Positions 52,891 to 64,000 of a stretch of 64,000 nucleotides of DNA are shown here, piece after piece; the first letter of the stretch is position 1; each line of letters opens with the position of its first letter. The notes beneath the pieces were generated by a model. It was not told the origin of the DNA. It did not search any database and saw only the letters and a program-made list of their open reading frames with translations. The translations under genes and the position numbers were made by a program. The stretch spans positions 3,976,001 to 4,040,000 of the forward strand of contig CM062207.1 of assembly GCA_031216445.1 (NCBI GenBank), given 5' to 3'. This DNA is from Lateolabrax maculatus. Its lineage: Eukaryota > Chordata > Actinopteri > Acropomatiformes > Lateolabracidae.

Positions 52891-54752
52891 TTAGCGACAC
52901 GTGCAGGACTCGGCCACCATGTCCTCCAGCTCCCTGTACTCCACCTTCTTCTTGTGCACGACCAGCACGCTCATGGGCATGTACTTGTACGGCACGCAGG
53001 ACGGAGGGGGGACGTCCCCGACGCCCAGGTCGTTGATGACCGTCTGGATGATGGCGTGGTTGGGGGAGTGGTAGCCGTACTGGAGCACCCTCGGGCAGCC
53101 GCCCTGGCAGAACCGCGGGTTGTACACCGGCGGGGCGATGAAGTAGTGACCCCAGCCGAGCTCGTCGAAGGAGAGGCGGAACGAGTGGAGCTTGCAGCGG
53201 TTCTTGGGCACGCTGGTTTTGCGCTTGTATTCGGGGATGTCGGGGATGATGGAGGCGGAGGGGGACGTGGAAAAAGACGAGGAGGACGAGGAAGTGGGGG
53301 CGTTTTTCAGAGCATCCAGCGAAGGATCTTTCGGCTCTGAGGACGAGAAGTCCTCGGAGCGGCGGCGGCGGCGGATCGATGGATGCCACTGCCCTATTCG
53401 CTTCATGATGCTTTCCCCTTCAGCCCCCAGCAAGTCCCCCATCCAGTCCTTCACTTCCCGTCCCTCCTCCAGGTACAAAAGAAGAGATGGGACTTCAAGG
53501 TGAGGGTCTCCTCTCCATCTTTTTCTCCCTTGAAGGCGAGTCCACCACCAGGAGAGGCCGGCGTCCTCCTCAGCACGCCCGAGCTCTGTGCACCAGTACT
53601 GGGCAGTGAGGGTCAAGTGTCCCCCCGCGCCCTGGTTCTTCCCCTGCCGGACGTGCCCGCTGACGTGCGCGGTGATGTCCGTCTCCGTCCACCGCTCGTG
53701 GGGCTCCAGGGTGACCAGGCTCTCTTTGCCCAGGGAGGTGATCTGAGCCCTGCAGCGGGGCGGCGCCGGGGCCCGGGCGGTGCTCGAGGGCGTGATGGGG
53801 GAGGAGGGGGAGGAGGGGGAGGATGAGGAGCGGAGGTGGATGAATGAGGCTCTGATCAGCTGCTCCGAGGGAAGTGTGTCCAGGTTGTACTGTACTGTGA
53901 AGCTGTAGTGGTGGTCTGAAGGAGAGACACAGCAGGAAATTAGACCTTTTTTGTGGCAAATCCCTCGCTGACTTTAACATTTATTACCCACGATGCTTAG
54001 AGATGACTTTTTGTTTTCACAGATTTAGAAAAAGTATCCAAGTCTCAGCCTGGGCTTTGAGACTACACATGTTTAATGGAGAGCCCACATTACAAACACG
54101 GCGGGAATGGAGCTTGAGAAGGAAAAAATGTCCAAAAACAAAATAAAAGACACTATCAAATTGGATTATGGGAAGTGTAGGATCCAGTGTTTTTGGAGAA
54201 TGACCCAAACTAGGAACTAAAAATCAGAATATCTGATTATTTTTAAATCCCCCAATTCCCAAACTCAATGAAGCTGGGTGCAAATATGATTCGAAAATTA
54301 ATAATCTGTATGGTAATCATAAAAAAAAAAACACCCTTTTACAGGAAAATGTCCAATCTTCACTCCACGTCCACGCAGTGCCGGTGTAAACAGTGTGTAG
54401 CGGCTGCGGACACCTGCGGGTAACTCTCACCTCTCGACGCGGGCAGGTAGTGCACCGACGACGCCGACGGCCTGAGCAGGCGCACCGTGTTGGAGCCGAA
54501 CTTGCGGTGCTGCTTGGGCCTGCCGTCCGGCTCGGCGGCGCTCCGGTACAGGCTCAGCATGAACTGCAGGTTCTGGTCCGCTTTCTGCTCGGCCGTCAGC
54601 GGCCGGTGGTGCGCGCCCCGGTGACTCCGGCGGCTCGGCGCCGGGTCCCGGGAGGCCGCGACGCCGGCGGAGGGGGACCACAGCAGGAGGATAAAGGAGG
54701 ACAGGGCGCAGGCGAGCTGGAGGAGGCCGTGCGCGGCGCGGGTCGCCCTCAT
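52891..54752 (-). CDS. bmp15: Bone morphogenetic protein 15
   Basis: Oocyte-secreted TGF-beta family ligand controlling follicle development, and in fish linked to ovarian maintenance. Two exons, 54752-54431 and 53915-52891, join through GTGAG/cag into 448 residues. Residues 1 to about 32 are a signal peptide (ALSSFILLLW core). A prodomain follows, then a run of five arginines (289-293) for proprotein convertase cleavage. A Ser-rich spacer leads to the cystine-knot domain from Cys348. Six knot cysteines are present. The position of the usual inter-chain cysteine is Ser (PSCVPYKY), as in GDF9 and BMP15. SPNHAIIQ, SCVPYKY and the ESCTCR end are closer to BMP15 than GDF9, and the neighbour is shroom4, also as for BMP15. 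Confidence 0.95.
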
Positions 54753-54760
54753 GTTCGGCG

Positions 54761-54761
54761 C

Positions 54762-54796
<35 letters not shown>

Positions 54797-54798
54797 AA
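54761..54798. repeat. (CAA)n repeat in the bmp15 5' leader
   Basis: Around twelve CAA units lie immediately upstream of the bmp15 start codon (GTTG-rich on the transcribed strand). The repeat sits about 10-45 nt before the ATG, inside the expected 5' UTR. Confidence 0.9.
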
Positions 54799-54983
54799 AA
54801 CCTCCGGTGTTAGAGAGCTCCACCAGCGAGGCTGTAGTCGGCAACCATCCTCCTCCGCGGGGCCCGGGGCGTCATTTACAGGCTCTCCTGGTCGCGGGCC
54901 ATCTTGGATCAACTTCCTGAAATTGACGGTGACCCCAATTAACCCCTCGGGTGCGCGTGAGCCGGCAGGAGTAACGCAGGTGA

Positions 54984-54993
54984 GTCACGTGAC
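54984..54993. promoter_or_regulatory. Palindromic E-box GTCACGTGAC upstream of bmp15
   Basis: A perfect 10-bp palindrome containing CACGTG, the USF/MiT/MYC-type core, about 235 bp upstream of the bmp15 ATG. A duplicated ggtgcgtaaa lies next to it. Function is inferred from motif and position. Confidence 0.4.
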
Positions 54994-57900
54994 TGGTGCG
55001 TAAAGGTGCGTAAAGGTGACAAGATGGATCCTTTCAGGGATTCAGTTATTGCTCAAATTATTGTAAATTATGTAAATTCACATGCTTGTTTTCTACATAT
55101 CAATATTTTCTTTCTCATTGTTAAATCATTTACATTAATAATTATTTATTAAAATATAATTTTTGGACATATTTTGTACTGAGTTATTCTTTGATGGATT
55201 CTTTTTAAAATGTCTTCACATTGCGCCACCATTCTTGATACATTTGGGTCTGAACTGTTCATTTACACTCACGGTTTTGATTTTATTGTGATGACATTTT
55301 GTTGAGTATGTCTCACACTTTAGCTTCTATAGGATTCTGTTTAAATCTTTTGCTTTATTGTCTCCCATAAGAACTTTATTTAAAAAGGTAAAAAAAAAAA
55401 GTTTTAGCTTCTGAATTGAATGTGATTCATGATTAACTTTGCACAGTGTAGGTTGGTTTCATGCCGACCACCAGAAGTGAACAAGCCAACATAAGAGCAA
55501 ACTTGACTTTCTTAGTTGCCGTCAAATTTCACATTTTGGAGAGCAGGGATTTTTTTATTTTCACTGTGTAATACAGACAGTAAGTGGAAACATTTATACA
55601 CTTATTCATGAGCACATTTAAAAAACAAACAATATATGGATTCTGGAAAGGATGCAACTGACTTTTATTGAAGGTTTTCGTTTTGATCATACTACTGTAA
55701 AATTGGAAAATGTCTCACTTTGGCGCCACCAGGTGGTAGAATGACACATCATGCAACACACAGACTGCACCTTGTTTCACTGGGATTAATTGTTCTGCAA
55801 ACAAAAAAACCTGTGTGATCCAAATAATCTGAGAGTTGCTATAGTAACATACATTACTTAATTAAATGTACAAGTGCTGACTTCATGAAATACTCCAAAA
55901 AAGCACAAAGTAGTCAGTAAAACTACTCTGTTGCAGTACTACGTGAGAGTAAATAAAAGATCTTTGGTTTGCGTTGTGGTTTAGTTTTGGTATTGAGACC
56001 ACTCCCAGACTTTTGTTTTATTTGCAGCCTTTGATTGGATTTTTTTTTTTTTTTTTTGACATGTTGTTTGTTAGTTCTTGTATAATTTGAAGCCTGAAAT
56101 CTTTTGGGAAATGAATTGTTCTCGGGGGGGAGGAAACTCAGCGAATGCCTGTAAAACCTGCTAAAAATGAAAAACACTTTTTTTTCTCCTTCTCTTTTAA
56201 ACATGATCTCACTTGAAAGCAGCGCTCGCCACCAAACCAAATATTGCAGTTCAGAGACTCTGGGGTTGAAAAGGAGAAAAGGTTTGTCTGATCTGACCAA
56301 AACAAAAGTCCTCGTGGTCTGGATGAGAAGTGAGATGTCTGGGCTTGTCCACATCTGTGTTCACATCTCTCTCTTTGATACTTCTCTCCTCTACTTTTCT
56401 CTCCACACACACACAAAGATAGTCGCATGGCGCTGCAGCGTAGTGGCATTCCACAACAGAGATTATCTGCCATAACAATCATGTCAGTCTGCAGTGTGGG
56501 AAAACTTAAAACTATGGGGGGGTTGCAGCAAATGACTCTAAGGGCTTCTGAGGCAGAAACACATTTAAGGAGTTTAATTAAATAAAGAAATTGACCAAAA
56601 AAGGAAGAGACAACTTTCAACTTCACATACGACAAAACAGAAACATTTTTGTATGAAGAGCTCACCTGTGTCTTTTTACTGAGCAAAGGAACCCTTTAAT
56701 TTTTCCTGTGGTATCGATGTTCTCGTTTTAATGCTCTAAAAGAAACTATTAACTCTTCTTTAAAGGGTAATATGCAACAGGGCATTCTTTTTTTACCACA
56801 TGGCCAGAAAAGATGAGTCTCATCTATCAATAAATCCAGAATATGTTCATAGTCATGCAACGTTTTATAGTATAACAGTCCATAAAAGTTATACATTGTG
56901 CTCCTGTCCCACCTGCAGAACAGTGGTGGTGGTTAAACTACAAAAAAAAGAATCTGAAACTGAATCCATTACAACTCAGAAAAGTATTAATACAAATAAA
57001 GAGATAAAGAGATGGATGAATACTTTATTACTCCTGGCTGGGGCAACATTGTTGACACTATGCATCCACTTTGCAGTGGATTTCATTACGAGTCATGACT
57101 TTTCAATAATATTTAATTTACTCTCAGTGAAACATCTCTTCTATGTTGCATGCCTATCCTCTCTCTTTTATAGCATTAGAGATCTGCTCCATTCGAGATC
57201 AAGTAAAGTTTAGATTCACTTTTTTTAAAGATAATAAAGGATAATTTGTATATGTTTGCAAGATATATATATAAGAGGATATATAGGAGCAGAGAAGTAA
57301 CAATGGCAGTAAGTTTGGCTCATTTTGGAGAGCTTCTAACTGCTTGTTTAAATGTTTCTTAATATGGTGGTTAGTGGAGCAGGCTGGTACGAGTGGTAAG
57401 GGTTCAGAAATGTGTGGGACGTGATAGCAAATGTTGTTGTTGGCCTGTAGCTGCATGTGCTGCAGGTCTGCAGAGCTTCAGTATGGATGAATGAAGGCTT
57501 TAGAAATATTTGCTTTCACCTAAAAAATGTTTAAATATTAGATAATGAATTGGACCAGAGGCGAGGTTTGTGTGTGTAAGATATTTGTTTATACAAAGAG
57601 TTCAGTTATTATTGTCTTATTATTACTGATGTATTATTTTTGTTGTAGCTGGTCAAGTTGGAGCTACTTACTATTTATTACTACTAACTATTTTACTCAA
57701 GTAAAAGAAGCAATACTGTAGTGCAGAAATACTCTGTTACAAGTTAAAGTCATGGATTTAAAAATGTACCCAAGTAAAACTAAGGTATTGGCATCAAAAT
57801 ATACTTAAAGTACCAAAAGTAAAATTACTTTTTTTTGCAGAATGGCCCATGTCAGCAGACTATACATTAGGCTAGATTATTGGATTATGATTATTGATGC

Positions 57901-58340
57901 ATTCATATGTACATAACTTGAATATTGCAGATGATTTATTTATACGTACACTGCTGGATAACTTGTGAATTTCCCACTCATGATCAATAAAGTTCCACTA
58001 ATATCATGATGTATTTGTTGATGATATTTTGTAGCATTCATCTGAATTTAGAAAGTAACCAAAATGATCAAATAAATGTAGTGGAGTGAAACGTGTAACA
58101 CTTTCCTCTGAGGTGTAGTGGAGTAGAAGAAGCAGAAAAATGGAGAATACTCAAGTAAAGCACCTCAAAATTACTATACTCGAGTACTTCAGCAACTCCC
58201 TGATGAGCTGATGAAAGTGTTTGCAGGGGTCGGTGGCCAAGTGGCGGGTTTCATGTTTGGAAAGAGTCCAGAGTCTCTCCTGTGCTGCTGCTCCTCGCTC
58301 CTACTTGCCGCCTGATGTTGTTACAATGCAGAGGTTGTTG
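54994..58340. other. Intergenic bmp15-shroom4
   Basis: Divergent spacer between two head-to-head genes. It is AT-rich, with no recognised exon. The right third (57650-58195) is a dispersed repeat of the TACTCAAGTAAA type. Confidence 0.5.
57650..58195. mobile_element. Dispersed repeat upstream of shroom4
   Basis: A longer copy of the element at 17100-17400, starting ttttactcaagtaaaagaag and ending tactcaagtaaagcacctca, with partly inverted termini. A shorter fragment lies at 33905-33975 (gagtaaaagtcctgcattca). This is a MITE-like family very common in percomorph fish. Confidence 0.55.
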
Positions 58341-58365
58341 CGCCTGTAGCCCCTCCCCCTCCCCG

Positions 58366-58740
58366 CTCCTCATTGGTCGCACTCGGCCGGAGCCCCTCTG
58401 CCATTGGCGGAGCTCTCTGTCAATCACGCGTCTCCGTTCGATCGGGGGGCGGGGCTTAACGCCACTTTTCCCAAAGTTTTCCCAAAGTTTTTTTTTGCGT
58501 CAAACTCGCTGACGTACGACCGGAAGTAACTGCTTTACATGTCAGAATAAAAGCGTTGTGCTGTTCTTTTTTTGGGGGGGAAATAAGCAGGTTTTAACTA
58601 AAGGTATGTATCGAAACACTCATTGAATCCTGTGATATGACAGCGAGTGAGATTACAGCTCTAAAAAAAAAAAGCCAACGTCTACTTTTTCGCCCGCGTT
58701 AAACGCCTTGACCGGAAGTCGCAGCCGCCATCTTGGCCGT
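58366..58740 (+). promoter_or_regulatory. CpG-type promoter of the SHROOM gene
   Basis: The stretch holds two inverted CCAAT boxes (cattgg near 58371 and 58402), a GC box (ggggggcgggg, 58444-58455), an ETS site accggaagta (58519-58528) and a second accggaag (58711) followed 13 bp on by gccgccatcttgg (58724-58736), a textbook YY1 site. ETS plus YY1 marks TATA-less initiation, so transcription probably starts near 58700-58740. Confidence 0.65.
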
Positions 58741-58900
58741 AGCTTCGCCGAGCTTGACACTAGCTCCCCCCCCCCAAAAAAGAAACTTTCCTCCCTCCCC
58801 CCTCTCCCACTCACTCACTCCTTCCTCCCTCCCTCCCTCCCTTCCTCCCTTCCTTCCACACGTCCATCCAATCCACTCGTTGTTGTTGTCGGAGCCGGGG

Positions 58901-58948
58901 ATGGAGACGCCGAGGCACCGCTTACCGGCGCCGCCAGCAGCGAGCTAA
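58901..58948 (+). other. Upstream ORF in the shroom4 leader
   Basis: The first ATG after the presumed start site (gggATGG, strong +4 G) opens a 15-codon frame, METPRHRLPAPPAAS, ending in TAA 104 nt before the main ATG and in another frame. It would be expected to reduce translation of the main frame if it lies in the mature transcript. Confidence 0.5.
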
Positions 58949-59052
58949 CGGACCACTCGGGCCGGGCGAATAAAAGCGACGGAGCCGGGAGGAAGAAGAG
59001 GAAGAAAAACACTAAACTAAACAAAACAAAAAAACAAAAAAACCGGGAGAGG

Positions 59053-59175
59053 ATGGAAACGGTCGAGCAGCTCGTCTCCTTCCACCACATTCAGGTCCAG
59101 TTGAGCGGGGGCGCGCCTTGGGGGTTCACGCTGAAAGGAGGACTGGAGCACGGCGAGCCGCTCATCATCACCAAG
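59053..59175 (+). CDS. shroom4: Shroom family member, first coding exon (partial)
   Basis: Shroom proteins bind actin and Rho kinase to drive apical constriction and cytoskeletal organisation; SHROOM4 has roles in neural tissue. This exon encodes 41 residues starting METVEQLVSF and the beginning of the N-terminal PDZ domain, including VQLSGGAPWGFTLKGG with the GF-type carboxylate-binding loop. It ends on AAG before a consensus GTAAGT donor, phase 0. SHROOM2 and SHROOM4 share this block. LKGGLEHGEPL and the position beside bmp15, as for human BMP15/SHROOM4, favour shroom4. Remaining exons are beyond the right edge. Confidence 0.85.
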
Positions 59176-60378
59176 GTAAGTTCACCCTCAACAACTGCTG
59201 ATAACTCCGGTGTGTGAGTGAGTGTGTGAGTGTGTGTGAGTGTGTGTGACCCCCGCAAAAAGTGCGTGAAGCTCGGGGTGAGTCCCTCCCGCACCATGTT
59301 GCGTTCACCCGTGACATTTTTCTTAATATTCCTGCACGTGTTTGCAGGTTTTGTCTCACGTTTGCGTCAGATTGACAGTGGGAATTGGATTTCGTAAGGA
59401 TGTGGTTGTTGCAACACTCCAGCTCCACCAAAACAAAAAACACCAACTGGGGTTAGTTTTGCAGGCTTGTGGGACTTTTCAGTTTGCTTGGCTGCTGGTC
59501 CTTTTTGGTTTAAACTTTTCAACCCAATGCAAAAAGTCTTAAAAACTTTTTTTGTTGTTGTTGTTGTTGTAGTTGTTGCACCCTCTGCTGTGTTTTTGAC
59601 TTCTGCACAGCCAGAGTTGATGTTGCACTCTTCCGCCTCCTCTCCTGCACAGAATAAAAAAAGTTATTGTCCAAAGCTGGGGCCAGTAGATGTTTGTCAG
59701 CTGTCACTGCCTGTGAATAAAAAAAGCCCTACATAATGTCAGGCAGCGGGTTGCCTTCTCAAACTCGGGGGTCAAAAGGTTCGCCCAGGGGTGCTAAAAG
59801 GGCTTCCCGAGGGGGATCCCCGGCGAAATGAGGCTTTGTTCATCTCTCTGTCACTTCATTCACTGGAAGGTAAGATTGCCGAAGTGCTGACAGATGCCTG
59901 AAACCACTTCAGATGGCTGAGATTTGGGCAGAAATGTGCACTCCGGAAAAAAAGCAAGATTGTGATTCACATTTGTCACAGTTCATAGGTTGTTGACCCC
60001 CCTTTTTTATTTTATTTTCCTGCAATAGCTCACCCGGACACCAGCGTCTTTACGAACCAGCCTGTGAGCCACTGTGGGCTGTTGTTGTTTCTGCAGAGCT
60101 CTAAGAGGTTGGTTTTAACTTCAGGTGTGTTTTTTTTTTACATTTTTTTTTTTAGGAGTTTGAGGGGGCTTTGTAGGAGATTTAGTGCGTGCTTACAGAT
60201 TTCGACGTGACCTCGTCTTGTGCGATAAAGTCGTGGGGGCCGACGTTTCCTCCCCGGCCTCTTCTCACGGTTTCACGCCGCGGGCGGTGAGCTGCTGGAA
60301 ATAAGGAGGGTGTCTTTGAATTACTGCAAGTAATTATTGGTGTGTGTTCTGCTGAGGGTGGTCTGTCTGTCTGTGTGT

Positions 60379-60381
<3 letters not shown>

Positions 60382-60421
<40 letters not shown>
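60382..60421. repeat. (TG)n microsatellite
   Basis: About 20 TG units in SHROOM intron 1. Further runs lie at 60613-60641 (CA), 60926-60968 (TG), 61119-61153 (TG) and 62117-62144 (TG). Confidence 0.92.
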
Positions 60422-60611
60422 CAGTCCAGTGCACATGTAGGCCGACTGTCATGCGACCTCTGCTCTCCCTCAGCCTTTCCTTCGCTGTCCTTCGCCCACT
60501 TTGTTGAAAAAAAAAAGTCGCTTCAGCGGTGGTGTAAATGTTGGCCGGTGTGCTTCTATAGTCACCACAGCACCACAGCGGGGAATGGAAAAGCCTGGCT
60601 CAGTCATCTGG

Positions 60612-60644
<33 letters not shown>

Positions 60645-60924
60645 TTAAGTCACACACATTAACACAGCCCCTGGGAAAATGTGACTGGGACTGCTAAAGG
60701 AGATAAAAATCAAACTGTGCTCTATGGCTGTTTTGTGTCCAGTGGCTAGTTAAAACATACACACACACACACTCGAAACTCACACAATAAAGTAGCTGAG
60801 GCGGTGAGTGCTGGACAAGGAACTGTGGTGTAGAAAAGTGTTTAATGATTAAGTGTTAAGTCCTTGAAGGAAAGAGGAGAACGACAGGAACATAGAGGGA
60901 AGGTAAAGTTGAGATGTGTACATA

Positions 60925-60973
<49 letters not shown>

Positions 60974-61116
60974 CATGAGTGTATAATGTGTTTTAGGTTT
61001 TGCGAGGACCAGAGAGAGTTTCCCTCAGCCTCCATACAGAGGTTTACTGAGTCTGTGTGGACCACAGCTGAATACAGTCATAATAATCCTCTCACTTCTG
61101 AAAGAGAGGGATGAGT

Positions 61117-61161
<45 letters not shown>

Positions 61162-61404
61162 TGCTTGTAGCCACTGATGCTCAAGAGCTGAAAACCTCCA
61201 ATATGGCCGCCAGAGCGTTCTTTATTCCACCTGAAAAGCATTAATTTATGCATTTTCTTCAATAAGAAAGTTAAATAACTCTGACATTATTTCCTAATAA
61301 ATAGTCAATTCATGTGACAAAATAATCTTAACTGGTTTCCGTCATGTGACTCAAGTATGGATCTTAGGTCAAGTGAAAACAAGACGTCATATACGAGTTG
61401 AGAG

Positions 61405-61615
61405 CGTATGACATTGACTAATCGATCAATTGATTAGTCAACCAATAGAAAATGGGTCAACAGCTATTTCGAGAATCGGTGTATCATTGAGGTGATCTAT
61501 CGAGCACAGAAGCCAAACATTTGCTGCTTCCAGCTCCAGGTCATTGTAAACTGAATATCTTTTAATATCGTTTTGGACTGTCGGTCCGACAAAACAAGCC
61601 TTGGGAACTTTTTCT
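61405..61615. mobile_element. MITE-like repeat in SHROOM intron 1
   Basis: Contains gactaatcgatcaattgatt, the gtaaactgaatatctttta block and ggactgtcggtccgacaaaa, the reverse-orientation counterpart of the repeat at 30058-30290. Confidence 0.6.
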
Positions 61616-62114
61616 GCCACTTTTCCAGCAAAGTACCCCATCATCCTCCCTGCCCAGTACCTCTGGTTCTTTCATGGGGTATCCAAGTCATTCCCTAGAA
61701 AGATTCTATATCTAAACCCTCCAGTGGGCTCTGGGTCTGCCCCAGGGTCTTTTTCCACTCAAGAAATCATTTTTTAAACAATCAATCCCAAAAGTTCAAT
61801 AAATAACGAGCAGAATTGCAACTTGCACCCCTTTGTGATAAAGCTACTCCTCAAGGATTAACGTCAGGTTGAAGGGAGGGTTTCGTGCATGTAAGTCGGC
61901 AGTCGTGAACACGTGTATGAGGCAAGAGAGTGCATAAAAATGTGCCAGTTGCCCTTTCAGGGTGTCCAGTGTTTTGAGGCGTGTGTGTTCGTGGCCCTTT
62001 TGAGAGCGCGTACGCTGCTGGAGGGGGAAGGGTGGCTTCCCGAGTCGGAGACAGCAGAGGGATATAAGCCATTTGGTCAACATTCCTCCAGCAGCATAAC
62101 AAATTACCACCGTG

Positions 62115-62145
<31 letters not shown>

Positions 62146-64000
62146 CACGTGCGTGTGTTCGTACATGTGTGTGCACTGCTGATACACATCATTTTCCGAC
62201 TTGATTACTTGTTTAACTCGACGGCCTGTGATTAGCTGTGTGATGACACGGTGAGTTTAAGGTTTTATCCCCTTAACAAGTTAGTCATTTAGTTAGTCAG
62301 TCATCAGCTCTGCTCCTCAGTCAGCCATTAGTGAGTCCGTCTGTCCGCCTGTCCGTCTGTTGGCAGGTTATTAGCTGGTCAGTTCAGCCTTAAACACCAA
62401 AATACGTGGAAACGTTGTTGTGGTGGGGTGAAATAAGACGATTGGTTATTTATTTTTATTTTTATTTAATTCATGAAGGTTATTTTTTGGAATTAGAAAA
62501 TAGGTTTTTGTTCTTGGCTTTCTTCTTTGTTTCCTGCATGTCCTGTTTTTAAAAATGCAACCTTTTAGCACTGCACACATGCATTTTAACTGATGACGGC
62601 AGCAGGTTTACCACCTAAAACTCGCAGTAATTTCGGAAGCAATGAATTCTCGATTTAAGACAGAAGCAGATAAAAGCAGATTGTCATTTTCATATGTGGA
62701 TACGCCTGGGATGGCACAGGGCCATGTTTTCAAGGTTATTTATCGTTTAAATCTCCAAAAGTTGTCATTCCCATGTGTTGTGTGACAGTTTTTATGTCCT
62801 CCTTGTGTTTTTTTGTCAAATGTGGTTGTGATGGCTAAGTGGTGAGTTCCTTCCATTGTTGTGTTTTGACGGCGCAGCTGCTGCTGAGCTGTCAGCTCAC
62901 TTTCATATGTGGTTTCATGATCTACTGTCTCTCCGCTGCTTTTCTGTGAGTTTTGCGTCTCCTCTCCCACTTTGGTGTATGACTTTAAGGCGGCGTTCCC
63001 ATGGTACGGTTTGTACATCAGTGTTTTCCTCGCCTTGTTAAATGTCACTGGCTGATGAGGGTTGCGGTAATGTGATGTCCTTCCTCGCAGTGAATAAATC
63101 AGTTGCCTGAATGAAAGCTGTTAATTTAAGTATCAAATCATCGTATAATGTTTTTTAACTCTTCCAGCACAGTTGTTTTGATGGATCCCAGTTGCTCATG
63201 TGAACTGTCTGGACTTGGTGGTTTTTCCCACCAGACCTCTGCACACCAGACATGCCCGCTATCTAAATGAACATCAGACTCTACGCGTTGTGCTGAGAGT
63301 CTGTCTGACTGGACTGAAGCGGAGCCTCAGCCTTCATTATCTCCATTATTTGTGTGTCTTAGCGTGTGTCATGTGTTTATTATGGACATGAGGGAGTTGT
63401 TATTAACCACAGTTTGTCTGCACGGATTATGTGAGATTTTATACCAAAAGATGTTCGATGTTAGATTGAAGGAGGCTTCATTTGACTTAAAAATGAAAGG
63501 CATCTCTACCTTAAAGTGCACTTTTCACCTGAGGAAACGGGTCCAGTCTGTTCTGAAGGCATCAGCCGACCTCTTAGCTCGACTTCCACTGGCCAAGTGC
63601 TACACAAAGCTGGATTCATCACCAGCTTGATTCTCCTCTCAGCCGACCTGCCAACAATCAGCCCATCTCCCCGGCTGTCCAACCACTGAAACCACTGAGC
63701 TCTGCTGACCCATGACGGGAGGGAACTTTGGTTATTCGTGATGAATACCGTGACTCAGCGGAGCTCCTTGTATATTTTCTCTTTTGCTTGTTGGGATCCC
63801 AAAGAGGAAATTTGTGTTGAGTTGTGGACTGATGAAGTGAGGAAAAGTCTTAATACTGAGGGTTTGATTTGGGCACTGCTTGTATAAAACCTTGGAGTGA
63901 ATTCCCGAGATAAATTCATGGTTGTTTGGGTTATTTCTCTGGTGGTGTAGTTTCCCCAAGGATAAATTTCATGTATCCTGCATGTGATTGTCTTTGGTGC

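Larger units (their letters stand above)
59176..64000 (+). other. Start of intron 1 of the SHROOM gene
   Basis: GC-rich for the first kilobase, then repeat-dense: TG/CA runs at about 60382, 60613, 60926, 61119 and 62117, and a reverse-oriented dispersed repeat at 61405-61615. The continuation of the PDZ domain is not seen, so the intron is longer than 4.8 kb. No other gene was recognised. Confidence 0.7.

Noticed and set aside
52954..53826. Long plus-strand open frames opposite bmp15 (128, 103 and 147 codons)
   Set aside because: They are antisense shadows of the GC-rich bmp15 second exon, with low-complexity Gly/Arg composition and no family resemblance.
54393..54920. 175-codon plus-strand frame and 161-codon minus-strand frame with poly-Asn/poly-Cys
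   Set aside because: Both arise from the CAA repeat and GC-rich bmp15 exon 1 read in wrong frames.
58708..59052. In-frame open extension upstream of the shroom4 ATG
   Set aside because: It has no in-frame ATG, is Ser/Pro/Lys low-complexity, overlaps the YY1/ETS promoter region and does not match the family N-terminus.

Overview
The window looks like a percomorph teleost nuclear chromosome: vertebrate genes with short GT-AG introns, many long CA/TG microsatellites, LINE 3' tails and fish-type MITEs, and no bacterial features. No database search was possible, so gene names rest on recognising the protein families and their vertebrate order.

Layout. (1) 1-8431 is non-coding, probably an intron of hdac8. 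(2) 8432-13892, minus strand: hdac8 exons 1-9 (336 codons, all catalytic residues); the last ~40 codons are not found and probably lie left of base 1. (3) 16516-35192, plus strand: a full-length phka1 (muscle-type phosphorylase kinase alpha subunit), head to head with hdac8. (4) 36.9-44.6 kb: intergenic. (5) 44616-46203, minus: a three-exon leap2-type hormone/antimicrobial peptide gene. (6) 52891-54752, minus: two-exon bmp15. (7) 59053 onward, plus: first coding exon of a SHROOM-family gene, probably shroom4, whose intron 1 runs off the right edge.

The most striking structure is in phka1. In the stretch encoding the regulatory multiphosphorylation segment, where the mammalian gene has one short optional exon carrying an R-R-L-S phosphosite, this gene has a run of six micro-exons of 30 or 36 nt (31240-32957). 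A 45-nt exon follows. All are phase 0-0, and five of the six carry an R-[LV]-[ST]-L core. Their donors lack G at +5 and the introns share sequence, which points to tandem exon-plus-intron duplication and a splice-selectable array of phosphosites. A decayed extra copy may lie at about 31660-31695. The upstream cassette exon at residues 654-707 falls where mammalian PHKA1 is alternatively spliced.

The second notable point is the leap2-bmp15-shroom4 neighbourhood. It mirrors gdf9-leap2-shroom1 of the paralogous vertebrate region, suggesting that this leap2 is an ancient duplicate absent from the BMP15-SHROOM4 interval of the human X. Hdac8, phka1, bmp15 and shroom4 all correspond to human X-linked genes, so a conserved X-equivalent block is represented.
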